DNA of 64,000 nt. Source: Podospora pseudoanserina. Lineage: Eukaryota > Ascomycota > Sordariomycetes > Sordariales > Podosporaceae. The position numbers and the translations under genes were made by a program. The notes under the pieces are model-generated. The model saw nothing but the letters and a program-made list of their open reading frames with translations. It ran no database searches and was not told the DNA's origin. This document shows positions 10,975 to 23,443 of this stretch, in pieces. The DNA lies in NCBI RefSeq assembly GCF_035222485.1, contig NW_026946671.1:992001-1056000 (forward strand), in the 5' to 3' direction. The stretch's first letter is position 1. Each line of letters starts with the position of its first letter.

Positions 10975-13498
10975 TCCCTCTGAGGTTGAGTTGGCTGTGG
11001 GTGCTAGGAGGTATAAACCTTTTTTCTGGGATTGGGGGGAGTATGAAGAGGTTAGGGATGTCTTGGGAGACACCGGGGAGGGGCGGTTATTGTTGATAGA
11101 TCTGAGCGGGATATCTTTGTGGCGTCTTGGTTTTGGTAATTAGGGGGAACATCAACGGGGATATAGGCCGATGTGAATGGGAGGATTGTTGGGTGATGTT
11201 AACAGTGCTGTAACGGAAAGGACTATACCTTACTATCATACGTACCACTTTAGGGAGTTCTTCTGTACATGGATATTATTTACAATCTAAACAAACCCAA
11301 ATCCACCCTCTTTTTCACAAGTCAACCTTCTACACCATCCATGCAGCCATCTATCCAACCATTATGACAAGCCCCCTTCCAGCAAACACACCCTCTTCCG
11401 TCCCAGCTTACACCAACAAGTTCGTCTACCTTTACACAATATATACCTCCTTCCCTTTTCCTCCCACAGCCAAAGTAGCCAAGGTTTCCCTCAACCAACC
11501 AACAAAGAATTTCCGTATACGACAAACATCCAAGGAGGGAAACAAACCCCCGCCTCTCCGTCAGAATCCCGCCCTCTCGCGTCCTTCGGGTTAGTGGTTG
11601 AGGAAAAAAGGAGACTGATTTCTGTTCCAGTTAGGTACAGAAAGGGTACAACATCTTCGCTTTACATTTTTATTTTCTTCTTCTTAATCTTTGTTGCTTT
11701 GGTCTTCAACAATGATACATTCATTCACGCTGGCTTAGGTGTCTTTCACACTTTTTCTTCTTCACATAAAACACAAATCATACCTCCAGCTAGGTAGATT
11801 CGGGTTGTTTTTTTTCTCTTTTTTTTTTTTTCTTTTTTTTTCCTCGAAATTTAACTGATAAACTTTACCTAAGGTGTGCGCTTCGCGCTTGGAGTGGGGA
11901 CATGAGATGAGTAGTTGTGGTGGCAGAAAATAGATTCTACTTTGTCAGATCGAGCAAGAAGCAGGACTCAAATCGACAATATCTAGCCTCCGTCTCGACT
12001 CCGCTCAAAGAGTCATCCACCCGATCTCGTGTTTTATGTGGTTTGTCGTTCGCCACCCGGCCGGCCCGGCTCGGACACATCTTACCGGATTCCTTCCCAC
12101 AAGCATTTACATAACACCAGCCAGTGCTACCCCGTCGAGTTAATAACATGTCCTTGTTAGCTGGACTTCAAGACTCTACCTGAAGCCATCAGCAATAGAG
12201 ATGGAACTTACTTAGCACGGGACACATGCACTCTCCTTAGCCTTAGACACTCAATCACATCAGCTCCAACCCAAAGTAATAGCAGACAGTGTAAGTTGAC
12301 ATAAACTATACCACACGCACACACCCTTACTACGAAAAAACAACAACGGCCCCCTGCCTTCCTTCTCATACTCCCGGCTTTGAACCACCAATCCTCCATA
12401 AACAGACAAGACAACAACAAAAAAAGAACATAACACAAACAGAAACCAACAACCACCCCCACCTCTCATCCCCCCCATTACCCTCTTATACCTCGCCTCC
12501 AAAACTATCATACACACACTTCTTTACACCTCCCATTCCCCATCCCCATTTTCCACGCTTATCAAGCCTTGGAACTCCTAAAAGAGTCATATTACAACAT
12601 TCAACCCCTCGTCCCGCTCATTTCCCTCTCTGGTTCGTTGTGTCCCTCCAACCCCAACATGGAGTCATGATCAAGGTCACAGGGATCAATGCAGGCTGCA
12701 GGAATAAAGTGACAAGAAAAAGGTTTGCTTGTGCTGAAATTGTACAGGCGCCATACAGCATTCCCACCCCATTCTCCTACCACAACCCCCCAACAACCTT
12801 TTCTCGTCATGTGGAAAAAACCGAACGGGTGTTTTGTGTGTGTGTGCGACTGACTGGATCTGAAAACTGGCGGGCTACCAACAAAAGTAGACTAATAAAA
12901 AGGTGAACGAACAACGACAACCCCTGGGTAGAGAAAAAAATGATAGATTCGGCAGCATTGGGCAGCCAAGCCCAGAGACAAGGAAAATAGAGAAGGAAGA
13001 GAAACCAAAAAGCAGTTCCCCCCTCCCCTGACGTTGTTCACTGCAATTAAAGAACAGAAGAGAGAAGAAGACAACAACTTGATAATTCCCCAACCCCTCC
13101 CTTCCCTTTCCCTGAACCTAACATGAATGGAGACCCGCTTATCTATACCTTTCCCATCATTATGAGGCGTGACAATGAAAGTCGTTATTCGTCCCCCTCC
13201 CAAAAAGATTTGCAGTTGCCCCTTTCTGAACCCATTTTACACAGAGATTAATGTTTTTTTTTCTGTTCGCTCGGTAGTCGATGGACGATGGTGGCGATGG
13301 GGAGTGGGCAGCCTAATGTGTGAAAGCCGTGGCCCGATATAAGATGCGGAGGAAGCGGTCGAAAGAAACGGTGAGAGAGACGAGGCTGGGTGCCTGGGTG
13401 ATGGGCAAAGACTCGTGGAGAAGAGGACGGTGGTGGAAAAAGCCGACGAGGGGAAGTGACTTTGGTTGTTCGTGATTTGGCGATGCGGTAGGGGAAAT
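10975..13498. other. 2.5 kb stretch without a recognisable gene
   Basis: No open frame here looks protein-like on either strand. The stretch has T-rich and CA-rich segments (for example T-rich at 11808-11840 and C/A-rich at 12300-12550). It presumably contains the 3' untranslated region of the PP1 gene on the minus strand. A non-coding transcript cannot be excluded. Confidence 0.4.
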
Positions 13499-14759
<1,261 letters not shown>

Positions 14760-14805
14760 TGTAAATATTCCTCAATCCTCACCAGCCTTCGGCTTTGGCG
14801 CACGC

Positions 14806-14825
14806 AAAAAAAAAAAAAAAAAAAA
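14806..14825. repeat. Poly(A)20 / poly(T)20 tract in the PP1 upstream leader
   Basis: Twenty consecutive A residues on the plus strand read as T20 on the PP1 coding strand, starting 47 nt upstream of its ATG. A homopolymer this long can act as a nucleosome-depleting promoter element in fungi; that role is inference. Confidence 0.75.
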
Positions 14826-15025
14826 GACCGAGTTGTTGGTAGTGACCGGCAGATCCCAGGTAGTCAGAGACAGGACAGGAAAAAAGAACGGCGAGCGCGC
14901 TGGAAAACCGGAGCGATGATGCACTTCTGGGAGCTGGTTGTAGAGAATGGACAATAACAGATGAATTAGTCAAGTTCGAAACACAAAACTTGGGATGAAA
15001 AGTCGCGGAGCGGGTCTCTTGCAGG

Positions 15026-15050
15026 CCAGATGCCAGATGCCAGATGCCAG
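15026..15050. repeat. Short tandem repeat, 7 bp unit CCAGATG
   Basis: Three and a half direct copies of CCAGATG lie in the PP1 upstream region. No further role is visible. Confidence 0.8.
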
Positions 15051-16945
15051 GGAAGAGTGAATGCGCGACGAATCGAAGCGTGGGTTTGCTTTGTGCTAGT
15101 AGTGTTTGTGGAAAGCAGCAGCGACTCACCTATTACGCTGCAAAACAGAAGCGATCTCAGCAACGAGTGGCTGTGACGGGAGAGGGAGATTCGGGGGGAG
15201 AGAGCCCCTTCGTGTTTCTCTGCTTTTTTGGGGGTGTGTTTGGTATTTGCAGAGGTTCTATTTTTTATTTTTTTTGGTACCTTGGCCGTTAGATGGCGAA
15301 AGTGGGTTGTCGTCACCGGGTCTGGCGGGATTGCAGCGGACAACTTTCAGCGAGGGCGACCGCGGAGAGCAGGTGCTGCGTCGTCAACGGAGTAAACCTG
15401 AACTGCAAAAAAGTAAATCACGTGTCGCTGGGTAGATCGCTATGGGGTCAGCAGCAGGATGGCCGCTTTGTTATCGTCTTGTTAAGAGGGAGGAGGCAAA
15501 GGGTCGGCTGGGCCGGTCGTCTTGGTCGAGAAAGTGAGGGTGTTCGGGGGACGGGAGGGTGATGAGAGGCTGCCACGGTCGGGAATGGGAACGGGATGGG
15601 CTCTGGCCTGCTCTGCTCTGCGCTCTGCTCTTCTGCGGGTGGTGCAAATGATGCTCCGTCGGCAGGAATTCGCGGGCGGTGTCTTGATGTCAGATAGAGG
15701 CTGTTATCGTCAACTGCGCAGTTTTCTGTGTGATCACAATCGTGTCGCCGTGGTTTAAGCCCGTCTCTGTGTGTTGATGTGTTGACGAATGGACCCGTGG
15801 GTTGGGATATAGGTCGGAAAAATTCAGAGTTGGCAAGTTTGTTTGAGACTTTTTGGAGGAGGAGACCACGGGGGGGCACACACTGACTGTCCGACAACTG
15901 GGGCGCTCCATCCACTACCCGCGAAAAATTATACTGCAGGACAGGGAGAAGCGCGTCATCTGCTAACAATAATCGCCCGTAGACCAGTGCCCCAAGTGTT
16001 AGTCCGTCTACCCTACTAGATGCATTGTCGACTCCTGAGCCGGGATTGGCTGTGGATATCAACCCCTCGACCTCTCCTCCCTGCCCATTTCGCTCTTGGC
16101 AATCTAAAACGGATCTTCTTTGACCTCCCCCCCAAGCAGTGCTACTTTTGCCTGCCAAATACCCCACGGCGGCGAGGCCTGATATTTCTCCCCAAAAGGG
16201 CCGAGCTACCTATGGTTGTCTATTCCATCCTTTCTGTTCTCTTTTTCTGGTCTCTGGTCCCCAGCAGTTGGCCGTCCTCCGTCTTATCTCACCGCCGACG
16301 CCTCTTTTGTATAGTAGCCTCGTGTACCAAGCACTCGTGCCCAGTTTCCCGTTTCTCATGGCTGTTCAACACGACGCTATGACGGTAGCCAAACAACCCA
16401 AGAAGAAAACGACTGGGCTTCGCTTCGCTGTTTCCGAGCACGTCTCTACGGATATACGACAGGCCCAGGTGCTTTGTGAAGCTCTTTGTCCTTGCCCTTC
16501 AATCCTCATCGGCTCTTTAACCTGCCTGCTTATACAACCAGGTGCTGGTGGGGGCCGGGCCTCGACCAACTCGAGTTTGGAGGTCTCCCACGCAGACCTA
16601 GACTTGGCGCCGGGTCTCCTGGACTGCGCCCCAGGGGATTCCCAGGCCAGGTGGTCCAAAGGTATCAAGTTTGTGCCTTTGAGCGCGTTGCCGCTTGCCT
16701 TAGTCGTGGGATCCCTTCTGATTCGCTGTCACTCTTCCCTTCGCCGACATCTCCCCTAACATGGCAATCATCTACCTCACCCCCCTCATGGAAACATGCT
16801 TCCCCCTATTCTGGTTTCACACCATAGCAACTAGAACCAGCACCGAGCGAGACCTCTCGCAGACTACCTTAGCCGAGCCCCTTCTGGCCGAATATTCCTA
16901 TCTGTAAGTCCAGAGCAGGTGGTAGTGGTGGCGTTGGACCTGGTT

Positions 16946-16973
16946 GGGTGCTACTGGGTGCTACTGGGTGCTT
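16946..16973. repeat. Short tandem repeat, 10 bp unit GGGTGCTACT
   Basis: About 2.8 direct copies lie within a stretch that has no gene. Confidence 0.75.
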
Positions 16974-19061
16974 CTACATGGCTTACATATCCAATCGTAC
17001 AGGTGCAGCACCCAGCTTCCACCAAGAGGCTACTCGTGACTCACCGGGCACCATCCACTGTGTTTCCTTTCGGTGAAGAGACGTTGCGAATTAAGAACAA
17101 GACCGGATTCCCATGAAGGGGTTTCCCACCAGAGAGAGCTAAGATGACCTTGTCCCCCCCTTTCGACCGGATAGAGCACCAGAGCACCGGGACACCTGCC
17201 CCTCTTGTGATCCCCCTCATTTGCCGCAATAGACTTCTGTTGGGCGTTGTGTTGAGCACCACCCACACACTGTCGGCCAAGGCGGGGTTCTCCCCTCTGC
17301 CCCTCGTTTCCTGCCCGCCCATTTCTGCCCCTCCAACGATGCTGTCATAGCAATGATCCATTTCTGATTGAAAAAGGTTCCAGACCAGACCACAAGTCAC
17401 ATGATCATCCCCTCTGCCTTCCACTCTCTTACCCAATCACTCCGCCCAAGTCGAGGATAGACAGGCGAGCGTTTCTGTATGTAACCCGATCGGTAGTACA
17501 TCGCGCCAATCAAGTCCATACCGTTCTTTTTCCTCTTCATTTTCTCTCTGGGGTAGAAACTCCACAAATATTTTCCCTGTTCGGCTACTCGCAGCAAATG
17601 GTCTCTCGACGGGTATATGTCATGCTGGAGCCGTTGGATTGCTGATCAGAGAGCGATCAGTGTCATTTTGACAATCACGCTGAAACCCTTTACGTAGGAC
17701 CAACACAACGATATCTGTGGAAAAAACATACCCGCGGCAGGCAATTGCCGGCCTGGTTTGCTTCTCTATGCAGTCATGGTATCCACGAGATCACATCAAC
17801 ATCGCTGATAATTGGGGTCATGCAGCTACCCTTGAAAATCTACACGGCATAGCCAAGGCAACCAGCGCCACCTTGCTGCGACAGGGCCCATTATGATGAT
17901 GGCAAGGCAAACTGAAGTCGTGATCATGGACTGATGTAGGAGTAAGCGCTAGAACAGCCTCTTTTGCAGTGGATAGGTTGGGGAGGGTATCATAGCCTCA
18001 GGATTGCCCATCTCGGCCGGGCACCTATATCGACAAAATCAACCAAGGCTACGTAACACGGGGGATGTTGACTTCTCAGAAAGAAGTGCACCAGCCGCCC
18101 TGTGTCACGGAATATTCACGATACACCAGACAACCCACCTTGCCCAGTAACATTACACAAGAATTTGTTCCCCAGAGTTCCAAATTGATGACTCGTCAGA
18201 AGCAGAGAGCTTATCTCCTCGGGTACGACAAAAAAAGTCGATGTCAGTTACACAAACTACCATCTCCATGTGTAACCAAAACACACAAAGCAGCAACTTA
18301 TAATGAGACTGACTGCATTCCATATATTGAGACCCCTTAAAAGAGCTAAATCAATTTTCATGATACCCTCAGTTCACCAGACTCACTACTGACAAAAGCA
18401 GCCGCCGAACTTTTTCCTAGTTTTATGCTCAACAGCAGCCACAAACCAGCCACACCACGACACATCTTTCATCATCAGCAAAGAAAATACTGCTGTCACT
18501 ACTACCACGCGTTTGCTGCTACTCCTCTCCCTTTACCACCAAACAGGTTAGTTATCCACCTCCCAACACAACACTCACAATAAGGAGGGCTCGTATCCAA
18601 CCCCCCCCCCTTCTCCCCGTTCTTCTTTCCTCCCTCCCCCCTCAGCCCAAAATCAGACTCACAAACATCACCTCTTTCCTTCCGGAGATCTTTCGCTCCT
18701 TCTTTTGCTCTCCGTCTTTCGTTTCTGTGGTCTAGATCTCTTTCATCTTCTTCTTCTTCTTCTTCTCTCCACATGATTCCAACCCAATGTTACACTATCC
18801 TACATATTGGGCTGCAAAGAATATGTGAGCAAATTCCCTTTTTGTCAAAATTCTCGCTCGATGTCTACTTCCGACACGGAACATACTTCTCAGCTGAATC
18901 ATGTCCACTTTATTCAGCAATGTACTTCTGGTTCAAAAGGGGCTCTCGAGTTGTAAAAGAGAAATCAAATCCCCCATGGACGGAACCGGGGGGCAAGGTT
19001 CCAATTTGAATCTAAACTTACCAGGTAAGGAAAAAAAAAAAAAAAAAGTCCAAAAGAGAAA

Positions 19062-19164
19062 TGGGCGACCCCGGAATCGAACCGGGGTTTCTTCGGAATC
19101 GTATGTGATGTTTGTCTCCCAAACAAACCACAACGAAGCGTCCTGACCACTAGACTAGTCACCC
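19062..19164 (-). tRNA. tRNA-His (GTG) with intron
   Basis: On the minus strand the acceptor stem pairs GGGTGAC with GTCGCCC, followed by A73. The D arm contains TAGTGGTCAGGA, the anticodon stem is CTTCG/CGAAG with loop TTGTGG (anticodon GTG), and the T arm is CCCGG-TTCGATT-CCGGG. A 31 nt intron begins right after position 37, the standard site, and contains ATCACAT, able to pair with the anticodon. A run of 17 T residues just downstream on the minus strand (19031-19047) is a strong Pol III terminator. It is nearly identical to the copy at 37044-37143. Confidence 0.95.
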
Positions 19165-20081
19165 GGTGAGGTATTTTACCTGAATTTGATGTCTGGCCGG
19201 TGTGGAAAGAGGGTTTTTCAAAGCCTCTCACTGTGGGTTGTCTTTGTGGGGCTTTGTGGGAGTCAAGAATGTGGAGGTAGGTGGGTGGGCATGAGAGGGT
19301 TGTGGCTTAAAGGTTGTGGGAAGCTGGAAAGAGGCTTGGGTTGGGGACGGTTGTCAACTTGTCGTAAGATGAGAAGCTTGACTAGCATGCACCCGAGCCA
19401 CAGGAAGATGATCGAGAATGCAAATGCAGATATCTGTTGAGAGGATGACACACAGCTAAAGGCTTTAAAAGAGGATACACAATAGACAGAATTTCGGCGG
19501 GCAATATGCATTGTGATATCTTCTGCAATAGTGGTATTGGCTCGCTGTGCTTGCCAAGTATCAAACTCTCCACAAGAAGAGCTCGTCTTCCTTCGAATTT
19601 GAAGATCGCGAGATACTTTCTGTCATCCTTGTGAGAATGATTGATGCTCATAGGCACCCTAAGCCTCTAGTAAAGTGATGGCGAATGAAGACTAGAATGA
19701 GCGCGAGAAGCGAAGATTCAGTTCGTCCAGACCTCTTTCAGCTTGAACAGACCAACCTATCCACTTAAACGCTTCCTTGGTCGAGCCCAGCTGCTACCGC
19801 AAATAGAGACATCGGCAGTTTGATTCCGTCTGCTCTCAAATTATGTAGCTCTCAAATATGCTGCCCTTCCACCGCGGCGCGTGTTTGCCTGTCTGCGAAA
19901 CTGTCGAGTCCTGTGACTACCGCAGAGAAGACTCGCGCAAACAGCCAAAACAACCGCCACGACGCACCTAGCCCATTCTGTCTAATCCAACGCACCAATG
20001 GCAAAATACCCCAACGCCGTCGCTAATGCAGTTTTGGTTTTTCTCATTCTTGTTGTATGTGCTCGTATAAACGTGAATTAA
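19165..20081. other. Intergenic, tRNA-His to RPB6
   Basis: This 917 bp region contains no supported gene. It holds the RPB6 3' untranslated region and the tRNA 5' flank. Nothing else stands out. Confidence 0.4.
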
Positions 20082-20736
20082 TCATTGCATGAGTTCCTCG
20101 CAGGTCCAGTCCTCGTACCTAAAAAGCATGTCAGTGGATGATAGCTCAGACCGCTAAGCTGGCGAAAAACTCACGTTCCATCAGGCATGTACCGGCGCAC
20201 AATGAGGGGAATCTTCTTTTCCCTGAGCTCTTTGATGGCAATCTGCAGGGGATCCGTCTCACCCTCAAGGTCAACCAGCACAGGCGCATTCATGCTGTTG
20301 GTTGCCGTTAATCCCCAGGCATCATTCTCAAATACTACAACCAACGCGACTCACCTGATCTGGAGAGCTCTTGTGCCGAGAATGCGCGCCTTCTCATACT
20401 TGGTCATATATGGTGTTGTCTTGCGCTGGTCGTTGGGAATCTTCTTGTCCTTGTGCGACTTCTCAGTGCCCTTGCCGTGGTTGGCGGCCGCGTTGGGGTC
20501 GCCAGAGTTGACTACTTGGTTTGGGTCTTCGTCATCGCCAACGGGGCGGTTGTCGGCTTCGTCATCTTCCACTGGCTCGTAGTACTCATCGGGGTCCTCC
20601 TCGAAGGCGGGCTCATCGGCGCTGTATCAATCAGTCAGCGAGTGGCCTTTCCTCGGTAGAAAGAAGCAGAAGCAAAGCAGAAAACTCGGGGAGGCGCGCA
20701 CATGGGATCGCGGTCGTCGTCGCCAAAGTCAGACAT
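20082..20736 (-). CDS. RPB6: RNA polymerase I/II/III shared subunit Rpb6 (ABC2), with an apparent 2 nt frame break
   Basis: Four exons are evident, 20736-20702, 20621-20355, 20296-20175 and 20118-20082, with GT-AG introns of 80, 58 and 56 nt. The acidic head ([20 protein letters not shown]) and the core [20 protein letters not shown], then [19 protein letters not shown] and [17 protein letters not shown], are unmistakable Rpb6, a clamp-base subunit of all three polymerases. The exons sum to 461 nt, 2 nt too many. The surplus lies in exon 3 between the conserved SMNAPV and LVDLEGE, where GTGTG stands in place of an expected GTG (around 20279-20285). Removing it gives 152 residues. No alternative GT-AG choice repairs the frame. 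It is head to head with TFIIIA. The call is firm; the break is either a sequence error or a real lesion. Confidence 0.9.
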
Positions 20737-21127
20737 GTTGTTGATCTGATGGAATGATACGATCCCAGAGAGACTGGGTGTGAGGATATGCGTAGTGGTG
20801 ATGGGCAACAATATCGGCTTTGTTGCGGCGATGAAATGGATGTTGCGTTGAACTGGGTGAAGCAAGTCTGGCAGGCGGCTGAAGGAGGGATCGTAAAATT
20901 ATTTAAGTGGGCCCCTGCGCAATGCGCAAGGCTGACCATTCACCGCGACTGGTTGGTGACGCGGGGGGGTGTGGGTCTAGGTGCTTTGCCGGCCGGGAGC
21001 TCAGGCGCACCTACAAAAAAGTTCGATATCGACGTTATCGCATTGAGCTGAACCTTGTTCTTGCAACGAACTGGTCCTTGACCTCAAGACCCCCGTCACC
21101 CACCCTCTTTGCTTGCTCTGGCCAGTC
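20737..21127. promoter_or_regulatory. Shared divergent promoter, RPB6 / TFIIIA
   Basis: These 391 bp separate the start codons of two Pol III-linked genes and hold no coding frame of weight. A shared promoter would allow co-expression of a polymerase subunit and the 5S-specific factor; that is inference from layout. Confidence 0.5.
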
Positions 21128-22939
21128 ATGTCTGCCAGAGCAACAAGAGCCATGAAGCGAAAGGCTGATAACGGCGGCGAGTCGGCAGACTCGACCAAGC
21201 GCCAGCTACTCGACCTGGCCGACCAGAAGCTCGACAAGGGCAGCCCGGAGCAAGAAACTGCAGAATCCACCTCCATTTACGATGGCAACGATGCTGCTTC
21301 TGATACTGCCTCTCCCCCAGGCGACACCAATACCGTTGGGGCAACCTCGATCTCTACCTCCCGCCGAGGCCGCAAGTTCCCCTCCGATATGAAGACGATC
21401 AAGTGCACTTTCCCTGGCTGCGACAAGAGCTTCAACCGACCTGCTCGCCTGGTGTCTCATCTTCGAAGCCACACTGGCGATCGAATCCACCGCTGCACCT
21501 ATGAAGGATGCGACAAATCCTACCTCGAAGAGAAACACCTGACGCAACACATCAAGGGTTCCCACACCCACGAGAAGAACTACGTCTGCTACGTCGAAGG
21601 ATGCGGCAAAGCTTTCGTCACCAATACGAGACTCAAGAGGCATGCTGCCGTTCATGAAGGTGCCGAGCGATTTCGATGCCGAGACTATGAGGGTTGCAGT
21701 GAGAGCTTCCGGAAGCGTGAGACTCTGCAGCGGCACATTCGGACCAGGCACCTCAACCAGGCCGGTTTCCCTTGTCTGCAAGACGGTTGCCAAGAGGGCT
21801 TCGACAGCGCCGGTGCTCTCCGGCGTCACACGGAGCGCGAGCATGGGCAACTACGGTTTTGGTGCGACGAGTGCGCCAAGGAGACGGACGAGGATGGTGA
21901 AGAGAAAAGGGTTGGGTTTACGACGCTGAATATGCTCAAGACTCATGCCAGAACCGAGCACCGAGCGTGTCCTTTCTGCGACAAGAAGATCGGCCGGCAG
22001 TTTCAACTGGAGGAGCACATGGAGAATATGCACTCTGGAAAATCGGTCGAGGAGAGAAAGGATGTGCCTTGCAACTGGCCAGGGTGCGAGAGCATGTTCA
22101 CCCGAAAGTCCAACATGATGACGCACTACCGAAGTGCGCACGAAGGCAAGAAGTTTGTCTGTGGTGAGGTCAACACTTTCAACACGCCCGATATCGCGGA
22201 TTGGAACTGGCAAGAGGAGGGCTGCAAGGCTCCGTTTGTTAGCAAGCTCAAGCTTGAGGAGCACATCCGATTTGTTCACCTAGGAAGGAAGCGTCCGGAG
22301 AGAACCATCACCCTGAACTTTGACGGACCGGACGAGGTGGACGAGATGACGGCGGCAGTCGACAAGAAGAAGCTTGCCTGCAGTGTACTTGGGTGCGAAG
22401 CGAGGTTCATCAGATATGCGGATCTTAACAAGCATTTGGAAGCTCATCAGAGACAGGCTTCAAGCATCGATGATGGATATGCTCAACAAGCGCAGCCCAA
22501 TGTTGCCGTCGAGGCAGGATATGAGCCCCGAGATTTTATTCTTTCTGCCCCTCAAGACGGATATGGAAACCAGGACCACATGCTTGTCGTGCCTGATGCT
22601 GGGTATGGCGATCAAGGCCATATTCTCACCGCCCACAGCGCCTACGTCGCTCCGACCAACAGGTACGGCAACCAGGACCATATTCTCAACGATCTTAAGA
22701 ACGAGCCGGGGATCCCAGATCTGACTGGGGATGCGCCTCACGGTCTTGCACTTGATCCGGAGCTGCAGGCTTCGACAATGGACATGCGGCTTCAGGGGCC
22801 AGATGATCAGCAACAGCAGCAACAGCAGGATCTAGATCCCAACTTTTATCCTGCTTTGGCGAATATGCTCGGAGGGGACACCCACGCCAACGCCGATTGG
22901 AATGTGATGAACGAACTGCTTGGCCATGGTCAGTATTAG
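21128..22939 (+). CDS. Transcription factor IIIA (TFIIIA), C2H2 zinc-finger protein
   Basis: A single exon encodes 603 residues from ATG at 21128 (an in-frame ATG five codons upstream is less favoured). After a charged head (MSARATRAMKRKADNGG) comes a tandem array of about ten C2H2 fingers from residue 92 to roughly 440. Finger 1 is CTFPGCDKSFNRPARLVSHL; finger 3 is CYVEGCGKAFVTNTRLKRH. A divergent finger (CDECAKETDEDG..) and a finger with a long insert before CKAPFVSKLKLEEHIRFVH resemble the irregular later fingers of fungal TFIIIA. TFIIIA binds the internal promoter of 5S rRNA genes, recruits TFIIIC, and binds 5S RNA. The C-terminal ~150 residues carry an imperfect repeat around YGNQDHM, YGDQGHI and YGNQDHI, then a poly-Q stretch. 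TFIIIA is the best match; a generic C2H2 factor is the alternative. Confidence 0.82.
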   Translation: MSARATRAMKRKADNGGESADSTKRQLLDLADQKLDKGSPEQETAESTSIYDGNDAASDTASPPGDTNTVGATSISTSRRGRKFPSDMKTIKCTFPGCDKSFNRPARLVSHLRSHTGDRIHRCTYEGCDKSYLEEKHLTQHIKGSHTHEKNYVCYVEGCGKAFVTNTRLKRHAAVHEGAERFRCRDYEGCSESFRKRETLQRHIRTRHLNQAGFPCLQDGCQEGFDSAGALRRHTEREHGQLRFWCDECAKETDEDGEEKRVGFTTLNMLKTHARTEHRACPFCDKKIGRQFQLEEHMENMHSGKSVEERKDVPCNWPGCESMFTRKSNMMTHYRSAHEGKKFVCGEVNTFNTPDIADWNWQEEGCKAPFVSKLKLEEHIRFVHLGRKRPERTITLNFDGPDEVDEMTAAVDKKKLACSVLGCEARFIRYADLNKHLEAHQRQASSIDDGYAQQAQPNVAVEAGYEPRDFILSAPQDGYGNQDHMLVVPDAGYGDQGHILTAHSAYVAPTNRYGNQDHILNDLKNEPGIPDLTGDAPHGLALDPELQASTMDMRLQGPDDQQQQQQQDLDPNFYPALANMLGGDTHANADWNVMNELLGHGQY

Positions 22940-23443
22940 GGAGACTGGGCTGGTTTGTAGTTTGCTGATTTCGGAGGGCATGGTCATGGGAAGGCGTTTG
23001 GGGGTTTAAATTAGAGATACCAGTTTTTTTATGTTTGGCACAGGTCGGTTTCCTGTTGTGTTATAGCGACGTATGTATTGTTTCTTTTGGGGGTGACGGA
23101 TATATTGTGCTAGGCATGGCATGGGGTCTATGATGGTATCAAAAAGTTTCGGTTATGTTTTCTACAACAAAAGCGGTTTGACACCCTTTCTAGGGGTAAT
23201 ATCGATAGATATACTATAGAGAGAAATGTGGGCAGCGAAGGGTGGGTCTGTAAGGTAGGTATCATTTATCTTGAAGAGCCAGAGCGTTATATGAATTAAC
23301 AACAAATCAGTTTTGATCATAATCAAAGCCATTTCCTTCAATGTAGTAGACATGCTACGGCCCAGCCTCTTTTTACTAGATGATTGTTGACTAGTGTTCA
23401 TTTAAGGGACTATATTCCAAGAATAACTGATAACTACCACCAC
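22940..23443. other. Convergent 3' intergenic region, TFIIIA / SelW-like
   Basis: These 504 bp lie between two convergent stop codons. They are AT-richer than the genes and should hold both 3' untranslated regions and terminators. No gene is seen. Confidence 0.45.

Larger units (their letters stand above)
14760..19061. other. 4.3 kb stretch without a recognisable gene
   Basis: This is the longest empty stretch of the window. Open frames exist, the longest about 240 codons at 15448-16167 on the minus strand, but none looks like a protein family and none has convincing exon structure. The left part must carry the PP1 promoter and leader. Small direct repeats occur at 15026-15050 and 16946-16973, and a strongly pyrimidine-rich tract at about 18595-18770. 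An unannotated non-coding RNA is possible. Confidence 0.4.

Noticed and set aside
15448-16167. 239-codon open frame on the minus strand in the gene-poor stretch
   Set aside because: Mixed low-complexity composition, no family resemblance and no neighbouring exon that extends it.
17890-17936. Possible box C/D snoRNA (ATGATGA, two CTGA boxes and a degenerate C' box)
   Set aside because: Total length of about 45 nt is too short, there is no terminal stem, and such short boxes occur by chance in a 4 kb stretch.
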